DNA of 34,744 bases from an uncultured Acidobacteriaceae bacterium (GTDB lineage: Bacteria > Acidobacteriota > Terriglobia > Terriglobales > Acidobacteriaceae): contig CAIKND010000198.1 of the NCBI GenBank assembly GCA_903828675.1, forward strand, positions 1 through 34,744. The letters run 5' to 3'. The stretch's first letter is position 1, and every line of letters begins with the position of its first letter. The translations under genes and the position numbers were made by a program. Under the pieces are notes generated by a model. That model was not told where the DNA came from, did not search any database, and saw nothing but the letters and a program-made list of their open reading frames with translations. Shown here piece after piece: positions 7,642-15,817 of this stretch.

Positions 7642-7776
7642 TCACCCGCTTAGTTCGACCAGGTCTCTGACCGCTTGCTCTTGCAACAGGACGGGGTGCC
7701 CCAGGTCCGGGGCCCCCTCGGTTGAAGAGTGCTGACGATGGATGAAATCATTGAGAACTGACGCGAGTTCATCCAC
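7642..7776 (-). CDS. Possible small protein opposite the recJ start
   Basis: A 44-residue frame from GTG (7774-7776) to TGA (7642-7644) has natural-looking composition (SVLNDFIHRQHSSTEG, VLLQEQAVRDLVELSG). It covers the otherwise empty 7642-7741 spacer and overlaps the first 35 bases of recJ on the other strand. There is no good ribosome site, and the frame remains open further into recJ with poor composition. It may be chance or a gene remnant. Confidence 0.2.
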   Translation of the reverse strand: MDELASVLNDFIHRQHSSTEGAPDLGHPVLLQEQAVRDLVELSG

Positions 7777-9565
7777 TCCAGCCGGCAGCCCCGCCCCGCC
7801 CCGCCAGCGTTGGATACTGACTGAGCCGCAAGCGGAAGCCGCTGCTTCCCTTGCCAGCGAAGCCCGCCTGCCCCTGGTACTGGCCGAGTTGCTTGTGGCA
7901 CGCGGCATTCTAACCGCCGCGCAGGCTTTCACCTTCCTCAATCCAGACGCGGATCAGCTCAACGATCCTTTCCTCATGCTGGGCATGGCCGTGGCTGTGG
8001 CCAGGCTTGAGCGCGCCATCGCCGCCCACGAGCCGGTGCTGCTCTATGGCGACTACGACGTGGACGGGACCACCGCCGTCGTTCTGCTCAAGACCGCCAT
8101 CGAGATGCTGGGCGGCACGGCGCGCTTTCACGTTCCGCACCGCCTCAACGAGGGCTACGGTCTGCAATCAAGCGTGCTCGAGGCGGCTCACGCTGACGGC
8201 GTGCAGTTGGTCATCACCGTCGACACTGGCATGAGGGCCTTTGCTGAAGCGAAAACCGCGCAGCGGCTTGGCCTTGACCTCATCATCACCGACCACCACC
8301 TTACACAAGCCGACGACGCCGTTCCCTTCGCGCTGGCCATCCTTAATCCCAACCAGCCGGGCTGCGCTTACCCTGAGAAATCGCTCTGCGGCGCGGCCAT
8401 TGCGCTCAAGCTGGCCCAGGCCGTGCTGGAACGCCGGGACCTGGCGCGCACCCGCGAAAAGACGCTGCCCAGTTTCCTCAAGATGGCGGCAATCGCCACC
8501 ATCGCCGACGCGGTTCCACTGCACGGTGAAAATCGCGTGATCGCGGCCCTCGGGCTTCGGGAACTGCGCCGTCCCGCGGGTGCCGGCCTGCGTGCGCTGT
8601 TCGCCGCCGCCTCGCTCGATCCCGCTTCCAAGCAGATTACAGGCTACGATGTGGCCTTCCGCCTGGCCCCGCGCATCAACGCTGCAGGGCGCATGGACGT
8701 TGCCTCCGAAGTGATCGAACTGTTCACCACCCGCGACAATGCGCGCGCCGGCGAATTGGCCGCAAAGCTGGAGCGGCTCAATCGCGAACGGCGCGATGCC
8801 GAGGCAGCCGCTCTGGCCCTTATTGAAGCACGCCTCGCGAATGATGCGGAGCTTGCCGCCGACCGCCTGCTGGTTGTCGATGGCGTGGGCTGGCATCGCG
8901 GCGTCATCGGCATCCTGGCTTCGCGGGTTGTTGATCGCACCGCCAAGCCGGCCATTGTCGTCAGTGTCGAGGACGGCGTGGCCCACGGCTCCGGCCGTTC
9001 GGTGGACGGATTCATGCTGCTGGCCGCTCTGGAAAGCTGCGCCGATCTGTTTACGCGCTTTGGCGGCCACGCATTCGCGGTGGGTTTTGCCCTGCCCTCG
9101 GCCACTCTGCCGGAGCTGAAGCGCCGCCTTCGTCTCTACGCCGAGCAGCACCTTTCCGCACGCGAACCGGAGCGCCTGCTCCGCATTCACGCCGAGCTGC
9201 CGCTGGACCGCATTACGCCGGTGCTGGCCGGCTGGCTGCGCAAACTCGAGCCGCTGGGCCACGGAAATCCTGAACCGATTTTCGTCGCGCGCCGGGTACG
9301 GCTAGTCTCGGCGCCGCGCGTCATGAAGGAGCGGCACATCCGTCTGGAACTGGCGCAGGACCCCGACCGAAGTCAGACACCTGGGCTGGCGGTCCCCGGC
9401 AGCACCCTTCGTGCCGTCGGCTGGGGACTGGCCGCCCGGGTAGCCGAACTGGCGCTCGGCTCCGGCAGCCTCATTGACCTTGCCTATCGCATCCGCGAGA
9501 ACGACCATCCCGAATTCGGCGGCCTCGAAGTGGAGATCGCCGGTATTGAACCGGCGACCGCCTGA
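7742..9565 (+). CDS. recJ: Single-stranded-DNA-specific 5'-3' exonuclease RecJ
   Basis: This encodes 607 residues, close to the usual RecJ length (about 560-600). The DHH-family catalytic motifs are all present: DYDVDG at 104-109, VDTG at about 160-163, TDHH at 183-186, and RINAAGRMD at about 310. The DHHA1 domain carries GVGWHRGVIGILASR and FGGHAFAVGF, followed by an OB-like C-terminus (LRKLEPLGHGNPEP). The enzyme uses Mn/Mg to degrade single-stranded DNA from the 5' end in recombinational, mismatch and base-excision repair. The first 20 residues are a Ser/Pro-rich leader without conservation. The gene stands alone and ends just before a strong hairpin shared with the converging neighbour. 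No defects are seen. Confidence 0.95.
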   Translation: MKSLRTDASSSTPAGSPAPPRQRWILTEPQAEAAASLASEARLPLVLAELLVARGILTAAQAFTFLNPDADQLNDPFLMLGMAVAVARLERAIAAHEPVLLYGDYDVDGTTAVVLLKTAIEMLGGTARFHVPHRLNEGYGLQSSVLEAAHADGVQLVITVDTGMRAFAEAKTAQRLGLDLIITDHHLTQADDAVPFALAILNPNQPGCAYPEKSLCGAAIALKLAQAVLERRDLARTREKTLPSFLKMAAIATIADAVPLHGENRVIAALGLRELRRPAGAGLRALFAAASLDPASKQITGYDVAFRLAPRINAAGRMDVASEVIELFTTRDNARAGELAAKLERLNRERRDAEAAALALIEARLANDAELAADRLLVVDGVGWHRGVIGILASRVVDRTAKPAIVVSVEDGVAHGSGRSVDGFMLLAALESCADLFTRFGGHAFAVGFALPSATLPELKRRLRLYAEQHLSAREPERLLRIHAELPLDRITPVLAGWLRKLEPLGHGNPEPIFVARRVRLVSAPRVMKERHIRLELAQDPDRSQTPGLAVPGSTLRAVGWGLAARVAELALGSGSLIDLAYRIRENDHPEFGGLEVEIAGIEPATA

Positions 9566-9568
9566 TGC

Positions 9569-9600
9569 AGCAAGGCCCGCGGCGAGCCGTGGGCCTTGCT
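9569..9600. terminator. Hairpin between convergent recJ and the WXXGXW gene
   Basis: The arms at 9569-9582 and 9587-9600 pair over 14 positions with one G-T, with the loop CGAG. It sits 3 bases after the recJ stop and 22 bases beyond the stop of the opposing gene, so it could serve both. The U-run is weak on both strands. The element resembles the hairpin at 10925-10952 in stem core and in the CTGGTTG that follows. Confidence 0.6.
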
Positions 9601-9622
9601 GGTTGAAAACCCAGATCGAGCA

Positions 9623-10765
9623 TTAACGCGGCCGCTCCCTGGGCCCTTCATGTTGCTGTGGAGCCTCGTGTTGCTGTGGAGCAGCGTGCTGTTGTGGAAC
9701 CGCACGTTGCTGTGGAGCTTCACGTTGCGGTTGTATAGTGCGCTGCTGCGGCGTGGCCATTTGCTGTGGCGCGGGACGCTGAGGCTGGATCGTCCGCTGC
9801 TGTGGTGTTGCGTACTGCTGGGGCGCATCACGCTGAGGTGCGGCGCGCTGTTGCAATGCGGGGCGCGATTCGGGCATTGTCTGTACCGTGCCGTTTCCCA
9901 TACCTGTGTGGGCGTTGCTGTAGTTTCGTCCAGAGGCATTGCCCTGATTTGAGTAGTTCGGGGCACCCTGATTTCTCGCGCCGTTACCCGCGCCTTGCAT
10001 CCGGTTCGGGGAATTCAAGTTGTCGCGGCCCCCGGCGCCTCCACCGTAGGCGGGAGCGTTGTGCGTTCCCATCCCCAGCGGCCTGTCTACGGCCAGATTG
10101 CTCGGGCGTCCGCCGTTGTTCCTGAAATACGAATTACGGTCTGACTGCGCCGCGTGCTCGTGCTGGTTCTGGAATGTTGTTCTGTCCATGTGCTGGTCGC
10201 GCTCGGCCATGCGCTCCTCGGGGCGTGCGTCGTGGCGTATGCCGCCGGGCCCGCCGCTATACGCGACATGCCTGTCATTCACGACCGTGTATCTGTTCAC
10301 GACCTCACGGTCATTGTAGAAGGAGTGGATTCTCCGCTCATCCACGTGCATGACTGCTCTGTTGTAGGCAAACTCATGTCCGCGCCACATGCCGCCTACA
10401 AAGCCGATGCCCATATAGCCAAAGCCGTAATTCACGCCGCCGTAGTAGCCCACGTGACGGCCCCAGTAGCCGGTATGAAATACATAAAGGCCGTCGGACC
10501 ATCCAGAATAGGGAGGCGTCCACAGCGCGCCCTCATAGGGAGCGGGCACCCACGATCCGGGAACCCAGTAATAGCCATCCGGACCGTAAGCCCAGTAACC
10601 GGGAGTCCACATCCAGCCGGGTTCGGGACAGGGGGGCTGGTCATACACCGGCAGAATCGGCGGAGCAAACCCCACACTGATGAAGACTCCGGCAAATGAA
10701 GAAGCCGGCACAAGTGAAAGAAGCAGCGCCAGCATAAGCCAACGCGCAGAGCGGAGTAGTCGCAT
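9623..10765 (-). CDS. Secreted WXXGXW-repeat protein with Gln/Pro-rich tail
   Basis: This encodes 380 residues from an ATG with AGGAGG just upstream. A Sec signal peptide (MRLLRSARWLMLALLLSLVPASSFA) targets it to the periplasm or beyond. The first about 200 residues hold Trp/Gly/Tyr repeats of the WXXGXW type (WTPGYWAYGPDGYYWVPGSW), then GYWGRHVGYYGGVNYG. The Asn/Gly-rich middle passes into a C-terminal tail of about 100 residues built from short PQQ, APQQ and QPQR units. It is a paralogue of the next gene along the chromosome: the N-terminal halves align, and the tails differ. The tail is likely disordered and exposed. Function is unknown; roles in cell-surface or matrix structure are plausible only. 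Confidence 0.85.
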   Translation of the reverse strand: MRLLRSARWLMLALLLSLVPASSFAGVFISVGFAPPILPVYDQPPCPEPGWMWTPGYWAYGPDGYYWVPGSWVPAPYEGALWTPPYSGWSDGLYVFHTGYWGRHVGYYGGVNYGFGYMGIGFVGGMWRGHEFAYNRAVMHVDERRIHSFYNDREVVNRYTVVNDRHVAYSGGPGGIRHDARPEERMAERDQHMDRTTFQNQHEHAAQSDRNSYFRNNGGRPSNLAVDRPLGMGTHNAPAYGGGAGGRDNLNSPNRMQGAGNGARNQGAPNYSNQGNASGRNYSNAHTGMGNGTVQTMPESRPALQQRAAPQRDAPQQYATPQQRTIQPQRPAPQQMATPQQRTIQPQREAPQQRAVPQQHAAPQQHEAPQQHEGPRERPR

Positions 10766-10924
10766 AGTATCCTCCTGATGTTGCGTGCCAATAAGCCCTG
10801 AATCGAAATTCGCACTCAGTCTAAGCTATTCAGACCCCTTGCCCCGGAAGAAGTTGCGCAAGGGATCAACCCCTGCATGATCTGCAAGACGTACTCGGCT
10901 CCTCGATGCAATCGCAAAACGCAA

Positions 10925-10952
10925 AGAAGCCCACGGCTGACCGTGGGCTTCT
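10925..10952 (-). terminator. Rho-independent terminator of the larger WXXGXW gene
   Basis: The arms at 10925-10936 and 10941-10952 form a perfect 12-bp GC-rich stem with loop CTGA. Read on the minus strand it is followed by TTTGCGTTTT, a usable U-rich tail. It lies about 25 bases beyond the stop of the upstream gene at 10977. Confidence 0.75.
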
Positions 10953-10976
10953 CTGGTTGGGAACAGATGATTGGCT

Positions 10977-12515
10977 TTAGTGGCCCTTTTGTTTCTCCTC
11001 TGCTGCGGGAGCCGCGTGCTGCTGCGGCGCAGGTCGCGCCTGTTGCTGCTGCGGCGCGGGGCGGGCCTGTTGCTGTTGTTGTGGCGCAGGCCGTGACTGG
11101 GCTTGCGGAACTGGCCGAGCCTGCTGTTGTGGCTGCGTACGCGGCTCTTGTTGAGGAGCCGGCCGAGCCTGCTGTTGTGGTGCAGGCCGCGACTGAACCT
11201 GCGGAGCCGGACGTGCCTGTTGCTGTGGCTGCGGAGCCGGCCGAGCCTGCTGCTGTGGCTGCGGAGTCGGCCGAGTTTGCTGCTGAGGCACAGGACGCGA
11301 CTGGAGCTGCGGCTCAGGCCGAGCCTGCTGCTGTTGTGGGGCAGGGCGCGATTGAACCTGCGGAGCCGGCCGAGCCTGCTGTTGCTGCGCTGGCCGTGAC
11401 TGCACCTGAGGAGCCGGATGAACCTGCTGTTGCGGTGCTGGAGCACGGGTCTCAGGGTGCGACTGAATCGGCGACACCGGGCGTGCTTGCTGCTGTGCGG
11501 CAGGGCGTCCCTGCTGCTGCGCCGGGTGCCCCTGCTGCTGCGCCGGGTGCCCCTGCTGTTGCTGTGGTTGAGCTGGCGCATGATTCTGACCTGCAGGGTG
11601 CGCCTGAACTGGCGGCACCGGGTGCGCTTGCTGCTGTGCAGCCGGGTGTCCAGCTTGCTGTTGCTGAGCGGGCACATGATTGTTCTGCCCGGCGGGATGT
11701 CCCTGAACCTGCGGAGCGGTATTGCCTTTCATCTGCCCAGCCGGATTTCCGCCGTTCTGCTGCCTGTTCTGTTGATTCTGCGCCCCCGCCTGCGCTGCAG
11801 CCGGTGCGGCATGGTTCGGTACGCCCAGCGGCCTCGCGGCAACTACGTTCTGTGGGTGGCCGCCATTCGCCTTGGCAAACGCGCCTCTGTCTGCTTTTGC
11901 AGCCTGCACATGCTGCGTCTGGTACTGGGTCGGGGCCACATGCTGCTCGCGGGCTGCAATCCGCTCCTGGGGAGCGGGTTGATGCTGAATCCCGCCAGGA
12001 CCGCCGTTGTAAGCGACGTGACTGTCCCTGGCCACTGTATTTCTTTCCACAATCGTGCGGTCAATGTAAGTGGTGTGGATGATGGTCTGATTTACGTGCA
12101 TTACCGCGGTGTTATAGGCAAACTGGTTGCCGCGCCACTGGCCGCCTGAGAAGCCAACGCCCTCGTAGCCATAGCCGTAATTCACGCCGCCGTAGTAGCC
12201 CACGTGGCGTCCCCAGTAGCCGCGATGGAATCTGTAGCGGCCTCCGTACCAGCCCCAGTAGTTGGGTGTCCACAGAGCGCCCTCATAGGGAGCCATCACC
12301 CACGCGCCGGGAACCCAGTAGTAGTCCTCGTCGCCATAGGCCCAGTAGCCCGGCACCCACATCAAATTTGGCTCGGGGCAGTAGGGCTGTTCATAGACCG
12401 GCAGCATTGGCGGCGCGAATCCCACGCTGATCGAGATTTGTGCGTGCGAAGATATCGGGATAACAGGAATCAGAAGCGCCAGCAAAAGCCAGCGCGCAGA
12501 GCGGAGCAGTCGCAT
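10977..12515 (-). CDS. Secreted WXXGXW-repeat protein with very long PQQQARP-type tail
   Basis: This encodes 512 residues. The ATG at 12513-12515 has GGAGG seven bases upstream and gives the same signal peptide start as the paralogue (MRLLRSARWLLLALL); an upstream ATG at 12563 adds 16 residues before the signal and is unlikely. Residues about 25-200 carry WXXGXW-type repeats (WVPGYWAYGDEDYYWVPGAW; YRFHRGYWGRHVGYYGG). From about residue 225 on, the protein consists almost only of Gln, Pro, Ala, Arg and His in degenerate units such as ARPAPQ, VQSRPAPQQQ and QQQGHPA. The lack of stops across this tail opens long meaningless frames on the other strand. The tail is likely disordered, basic and extracellular, and could bind polyanions or cell wall, which is inference. 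It is followed by a terminator at 10925-10952. Confidence 0.87.
   Translation of the reverse strand: MRLLRSARWLLLALLIPVIPISSHAQISISVGFAPPMLPVYEQPYCPEPNLMWVPGYWAYGDEDYYWVPGAWVMAPYEGALWTPNYWGWYGGRYRFHRGYWGRHVGYYGGVNYGYGYEGVGFSGGQWRGNQFAYNTAVMHVNQTIIHTTYIDRTIVERNTVARDSHVAYNGGPGGIQHQPAPQERIAAREQHVAPTQYQTQHVQAAKADRGAFAKANGGHPQNVVAARPLGVPNHAAPAAAQAGAQNQQNRQQNGGNPAGQMKGNTAPQVQGHPAGQNNHVPAQQQQAGHPAAQQQAHPVPPVQAHPAGQNHAPAQPQQQQGHPAQQQGHPAQQQGRPAAQQQARPVSPIQSHPETRAPAPQQQVHPAPQVQSRPAQQQQARPAPQVQSRPAPQQQQARPEPQLQSRPVPQQQTRPTPQPQQQARPAPQPQQQARPAPQVQSRPAPQQQARPAPQQEPRTQPQQQARPVPQAQSRPAPQQQQQARPAPQQQQARPAPQQHAAPAAEEKQKGH
10985..11565 (-). repeat. Degenerate CAG/CCG-rich tandem repeats coding a Gln/Pro tail
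   Basis: The DNA repeats short units rich in CAGCAG, CGGCC and CCGCAG. A clear 21-base direct repeat lies at about 11510-11560 (each unit encodes GHPAQQQ). Units vary in length by whole codons, as expected from slippage with selection for the frame. It lies inside the WXXGXW gene. Confidence 0.75.
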
Positions 12516-12574
12516 GAAAAATCCTCCAGTGCATTCGTCCCTGCTCTGCCGGGCGAATCGCATTAAAACAGCGC

Positions 12575-12625
12575 GGGGCGAGGGCTTGGGTACTTTGAAC
12601 CGAGCGTACCCTGCGCCCTCGCCCC
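12575..12625 (-). terminator. Two-part GC-rich stem-loop after the outer-membrane-like gene
   Basis: The outer arms at 12575-12585 and 12615-12625 are an exact 11-bp match (GGGGCGAGGGC). An inner stem GGGTAC/GTACCC closes a 12-base loop. On the minus strand a TTTT run follows six bases later. It lies 64 bases after the minus-strand gene at 12689 and before the next minus-strand start at 12515, so it probably ends the first transcript. Confidence 0.6.
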
Positions 12626-12688
12626 ATTCTGCTCAATACAGCACAGAAGGATCTTCCCGCTTTTTTCTTATCGACTTACAGCCCAAAA

Positions 12689-13729
12689 TCAGTAGCGGTA
12701 ACTCAGCCCCATGCCCAAAACCTTGCGCGCCTGTAGATTGACGGGCAATGTACCAACCAGCACGCCACCGGAGGTAACAGGAATCGAACCGATATGGTTC
12801 GCCACCTGGCCTATGCCGATGTCGAAAGAAAAGTGCGGATTCTCTCTCTGCGTCACGCGCACGGCATAGTCCAAAGTCGTCGGCAGATCCGCCTTGCCGC
12901 CTATCAGGGGAACGCCGTTCGGAGGATTCGGGCCCAGGTTCTTGACCGTTCTCGGCTCTTGCGTGAAGCCGGCCGACGGTACGGCCACGATTCCATGCGT
13001 GATGGGCAGCGGAATTCCCAGCCCGCCGAAGATACGTCCGCCAAACCGGTTGCTCTGGCCGCCGAGGCCGAAGATTGAAGCGTTGGTGGCTTTCCAGCCG
13101 AAGTTCACAAGAAACGGCACAGGCTTTTTGGCCCAGGTCTTGGTGACGGCCACATATACGTCCCCGTTGGTGTAGGCCTTGGCGGCCGGGATCGGGATTG
13201 GCGTACACAAGCTGGTCTGAAGGCAGAACTGATCGTAGAGCCCAACCGCCTCCGGGATCGCCGCGCCCGACACGAATTTGTCGCCGGTGCGGATCAGGCC
13301 GCCCACCGCCAGGCCTGGCATCTTTTCGCCGAACTGCCCATCCTTGATAATCACCACTTTACCGTGATAGATGTTCATTCCGTCGAAATTCCAGAGGTTG
13401 CTGAACGCCCCTGCCGATGCGTTGGTGCTGTTGCCGAGCTGGTGCACACTGCGCGTATAGCCCACCTCAGCCCGGTTGGCAAAGCCTTCAGTCACGCTTA
13501 AGGTTTCGACTTTGCCGATCACCGTGGAGGCATCGATGAAGTGGATGCCGACGGCGGGGTGAGAGAAGAACTGACCCTTTTGCGAATACACAACGTACGC
13601 GGTCGGCGTCAGGAATCCGCCGGTTTGCCCTTCAAGGGTCAGGTGTTGGGCGTTGAGCCGGATGGCCGGCAGCAGGGCGGCAGCGAGCAGACCGCAGGTG
13701 GAGAGCTTGTAAAAATTACGGAGATTCAC
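12689..13729 (-). CDS. Exported outer-membrane-beta-barrel-like protein (possibly DUF3034-like)
   Basis: This encodes 346 residues starting at ATG (MNLRNFYKLSTCGLLAAALLP), with a Sec signal ending near LNAQ. The mature part alternates polar and hydrophobic residues in short strands rich in Gly, and ends with an aromatic residue (MGLSYRY), the classic end signal of an outer-membrane barrel. The start (LTLEGQTGGFLTPTAYVV) and a stretch with GFANRAEVGYTRSV recall the DUF3034 family, but this assignment is uncertain. A Cys pair (CLQTSLC) could form a disulfide. It stands alone, minus strand, opposite to tmk. Function is unknown; a porin or surface role is only suggested by its likely fold. Confidence 0.7.
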   Translation of the reverse strand: MNLRNFYKLSTCGLLAAALLPAIRLNAQHLTLEGQTGGFLTPTAYVVYSQKGQFFSHPAVGIHFIDASTVIGKVETLSVTEGFANRAEVGYTRSVHQLGNSTNASAGAFSNLWNFDGMNIYHGKVVIIKDGQFGEKMPGLAVGGLIRTGDKFVSGAAIPEAVGLYDQFCLQTSLCTPIPIPAAKAYTNGDVYVAVTKTWAKKPVPFLVNFGWKATNASIFGLGGQSNRFGGRIFGGLGIPLPITHGIVAVPSAGFTQEPRTVKNLGPNPPNGVPLIGGKADLPTTLDYAVRVTQRENPHFSFDIGIGQVANHIGSIPVTSGGVLVGTLPVNLQARKVLGMGLSYRY

Positions 13730-13849
13730 TTGAATACGACTCCAATGGAGGGCAGTTTCCCGCCTCCGGTTTTCTTTGGAAAGTTACCCACTTGTAACAC
13801 AATCAAAGCGGTATCGTCTTCAACTTTATTGTGGTGGTAGACTCAGCCC

Positions 13850-14545
13850 ATGCCGCGCGGTTTGTTCATCACTCTCGAAGGCCTTGACGGTTCCGGCAAG
13901 ACCACCCAAATCAAGCGTTTGGCCGCCTGGCTCGGAAAACGGGGAATACAGCCGGTGGTCACGCGTCAACCCGGCGGAACCACCATCGGCGACCGCATCA
14001 GAGAAATTCTACTCGACTCCCGCTCCACCGGACTAGCGCCCATGACTGAAATGGCGCTCATGTTCGGCGACCGCGCCCAGGCTATCGCCGAGGTCATCCA
14101 GCCCGCGCTTGACGCCGGCAAAATCGTCGTCTGCGACCGCTTTACCGACTCCACCGAGGCCTATCAGGGCGGGGGAAGGGAACTGGGCTCCGCCATTGTG
14201 CTGGAACTGCACCGCGTCCTCTGCGGCGACCTGCATCCCGATCTCACCATCCTGCTGCTGCCTTCGTTTGACGCCTCGCTGGCCCGCGCCCGTCACCGCA
14301 ACACTCGCGTCGAACAGCAAACCGGAAAGAACGAAGACCGCTTCGAGCAGGAGCAGGACGCCTTTCACCGCCGCGTGTGGGAAAAGTACCGCGAGATCGC
14401 CGTCCGCGAACCTGACCGCGTAGTGCTTATCGAGGGCGACCTCACCATCGACGAAATCCACGAGCAAATTATCGAAGCCGTCGCCGAGCGCATCCTCCTG
14501 GCAGAGATCGCCCGCGCATCGGTTGTTTCGTCATCCGCTACTTGA
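13850..14545 (+). CDS. tmk: Thymidylate kinase
   Basis: This encodes 231 residues, slightly longer than the usual 205-215. The P-loop EGLDGSGKTT lies at 10-19, the RQPGGT motif at 39-44 and the DRF motif with substrate contact at 96-98 (VVCDRFTDST), followed by AYQGGGR. It converts dTMP to dTDP with ATP in dNTP synthesis and is essential. The extra C-terminal residues (IARASVVSSSAT) are not conserved and overlap the end of the converging gene by 8 bases. In many genomes tmk sits beside holB; here holB is about 14 kb away on the other strand, so this common pair is split. Confidence 0.95.
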   Translation: MPRGLFITLEGLDGSGKTTQIKRLAAWLGKRGIQPVVTRQPGGTTIGDRIREILLDSRSTGLAPMTEMALMFGDRAQAIAEVIQPALDAGKIVVCDRFTDSTEAYQGGGRELGSAIVLELHRVLCGDLHPDLTILLLPSFDASLARARHRNTRVEQQTGKNEDRFEQEQDAFHRRVWEKYREIAVREPDRVVLIEGDLTIDEIHEQIIEAVAERILLAEIARASVVSSSAT

Positions 14546-15512
14546 ACTCCCCGAAGTGCACATCCTCCGGCGCCGCCGCCTCATCCAGAAACTGAAATGT
14601 CGTCGCCGGTCCCAGGTTGGCCGGCTCCGCCCATGACGCCAGTGCCCACACCACCTGCTTGCCCTGGGTCACTTCAATGGCCTGCAGAGTCCCCACCAGA
14701 TCCTGCGGCTTAACATTCCACGAGTTCTCCCAGTTATTGATCACTGTGTTCCCGTTCGGCAGCCGCCACGCCAGTTGCAGATTTGAGAATTTGTAGCCCG
14801 CCGCGTCGGCCGGGCTCCAACTCCATACGGCGTCGCCCCTTCGCGTAATCTCGCGCACGCCCTCGCGATCCGTAATCAGCACATTCCCATTCTTCAGCGG
14901 ACTCACGCCCCACACGCCATTCCCAGGAAACGACCACAGCTCGTTGCCGTTTGAGTCGTACTCCACCACCTTGTTCAGATCCATGTGCGCCACCAGCAGC
15001 GTTCCCTGGCTGGTAAGCCGCGCGTGCCGGAACTGCCCATGCGTGCTCGGCGGCAGCTTGGTCTTCAGCACAATCTCCTTCTCCGTCGCGCCGGTCACCG
15101 TGTTCACCACCCGCAGCAGCGCCGGGTCGCCGTTCTGGATATACAGCACGCGCTCTTTGCCGATGGGCACCGCCGTATGCACTTCGTGCCCCGCCGGCGG
15201 CTCATAGTTCCACACCACCTTTTTCTCCGGCGTAATCTCCGTCAATCCAAACTGGTGAGCGAACAGAATATTCCCATTCGATAACATCACCGCGTCGCTG
15301 ATCTCGCCCTTGCCCGCCGGGTCGGAGTAGCTCCACACAATCTTTCCGCCGCGCACGATGTAGATGTTGCGGTCATGCGACTCGCCCGCATACAGAAAGT
15401 CGTGCTGCGCAAGCCCCTTGCCGGGAAGCGGCGCGGTCGCGGCAGGTGCCTGTGCATAGATTCCCGTGGTAGCGGAAAAAAGAGCGAAAACGGTGAACAA
15501 TTTCGATATCAT
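14538..15512 (-). CDS. Exported PQQ-like beta-propeller protein
   Basis: This encodes 324 residues with a Sec signal peptide (MISKLFTVFALFSATTGIYAQ). The mature chain shows repeated propeller blades ending in tryptophan-rich strands: GGKIVWSYSDP, KKVVWNYEPP, GNELWSFPG, GDAVWSWSPA and GKQVVWALASW, alternating with SNGNILFAHQFG, LKNGNVLITDR and PNGNTVINNW. This is typical of PQQ-type or arylsulfotransferase-like propellers that often serve as scaffolds. No active-site His or cofactor residue can be called. It is likely periplasmic or secreted. Its last codons overlap the 3' end of tmk on the opposite strand. Confidence 0.82.
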   Translation of the reverse strand: MISKLFTVFALFSATTGIYAQAPAATAPLPGKGLAQHDFLYAGESHDRNIYIVRGGKIVWSYSDPAGKGEISDAVMLSNGNILFAHQFGLTEITPEKKVVWNYEPPAGHEVHTAVPIGKERVLYIQNGDPALLRVVNTVTGATEKEIVLKTKLPPSTHGQFRHARLTSQGTLLVAHMDLNKVVEYDSNGNELWSFPGNGVWGVSPLKNGNVLITDREGVREITRRGDAVWSWSPADAAGYKFSNLQLAWRLPNGNTVINNWENSWNVKPQDLVGTLQAIEVTQGKQVVWALASWAEPANLGPATTFQFLDEAAAPEDVHFGEFK

Positions 15513-15622
15513 GCGAGCGGCTTTCCGATTCGTGTGATTTGGCTTAGCACTTCAGCGCAGCCCCTTCATCGCCAACCAGCATACACGTCGCCCGCCCTGT
15601 TCAGTTCCTCGGCGACGAAGGT

Positions 15623-15817
15623 CTAGCTCTCGTCGCTGAAGATTGCTTCGATGGTGGTCTCAAACAGCCGCGCCAGTTTGAACGCCAGGGGCAAGCTCGG
15701 ATCGAACTTGCCCGTCTCGATCGCGTTCACTGACTGCCGCGACACCTCCAGCCGCTCGGCCAGATCGGCCTGCGACCAGTTCCGTTCCGCGCGAAGAACC
15801 CGCAGACGGTTCTTCAT
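15623..15817 (-). CDS. Small XRE-family transcriptional regulator
   Basis: This encodes 64 residues, nearly all a single helix-turn-helix domain: MKNRLRVLRAERNWSQADLA, then the recognition helix VSRQSVNAIETGKFDPSL, and the closing IFSDES. The ATG overlaps the TGA of the membrane-protein gene upstream (ATGA), so the two are translated together. Such one-domain regulators often control their own operon, and the operon promoter carries three CTTTAC boxes (16229-16288) that are good candidates for its binding sites. The frame stays open upstream, but that part is only the shadow of the membrane-protein gene. Confidence 0.93.
   Translation of the reverse strand: MKNRLRVLRAERNWSQADLAERLEVSRQSVNAIETGKFDPSLPLAFKLARLFETTIEAIFSDES

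Noticed and set aside
10985..11565. CRISPR-like array
   Set aside because: The repeats are codon-phased tandem units in a coding frame with no unique spacers or cas genes.
10826..11677. Minus-strand frame rich in Ser, Arg and Asn
   Set aside because: Shifted frame of the same repeat tail; the other frame carries the signal peptide and conserved domain.
10877..12082. Long plus-strand frame of about 400 residues rich in Ala, Glu and Pro
   Set aside because: It is the antisense shadow of the Gln/Pro repeat tail; repeat codons on the minus strand remove stops. It has no ribosome site or normal composition.
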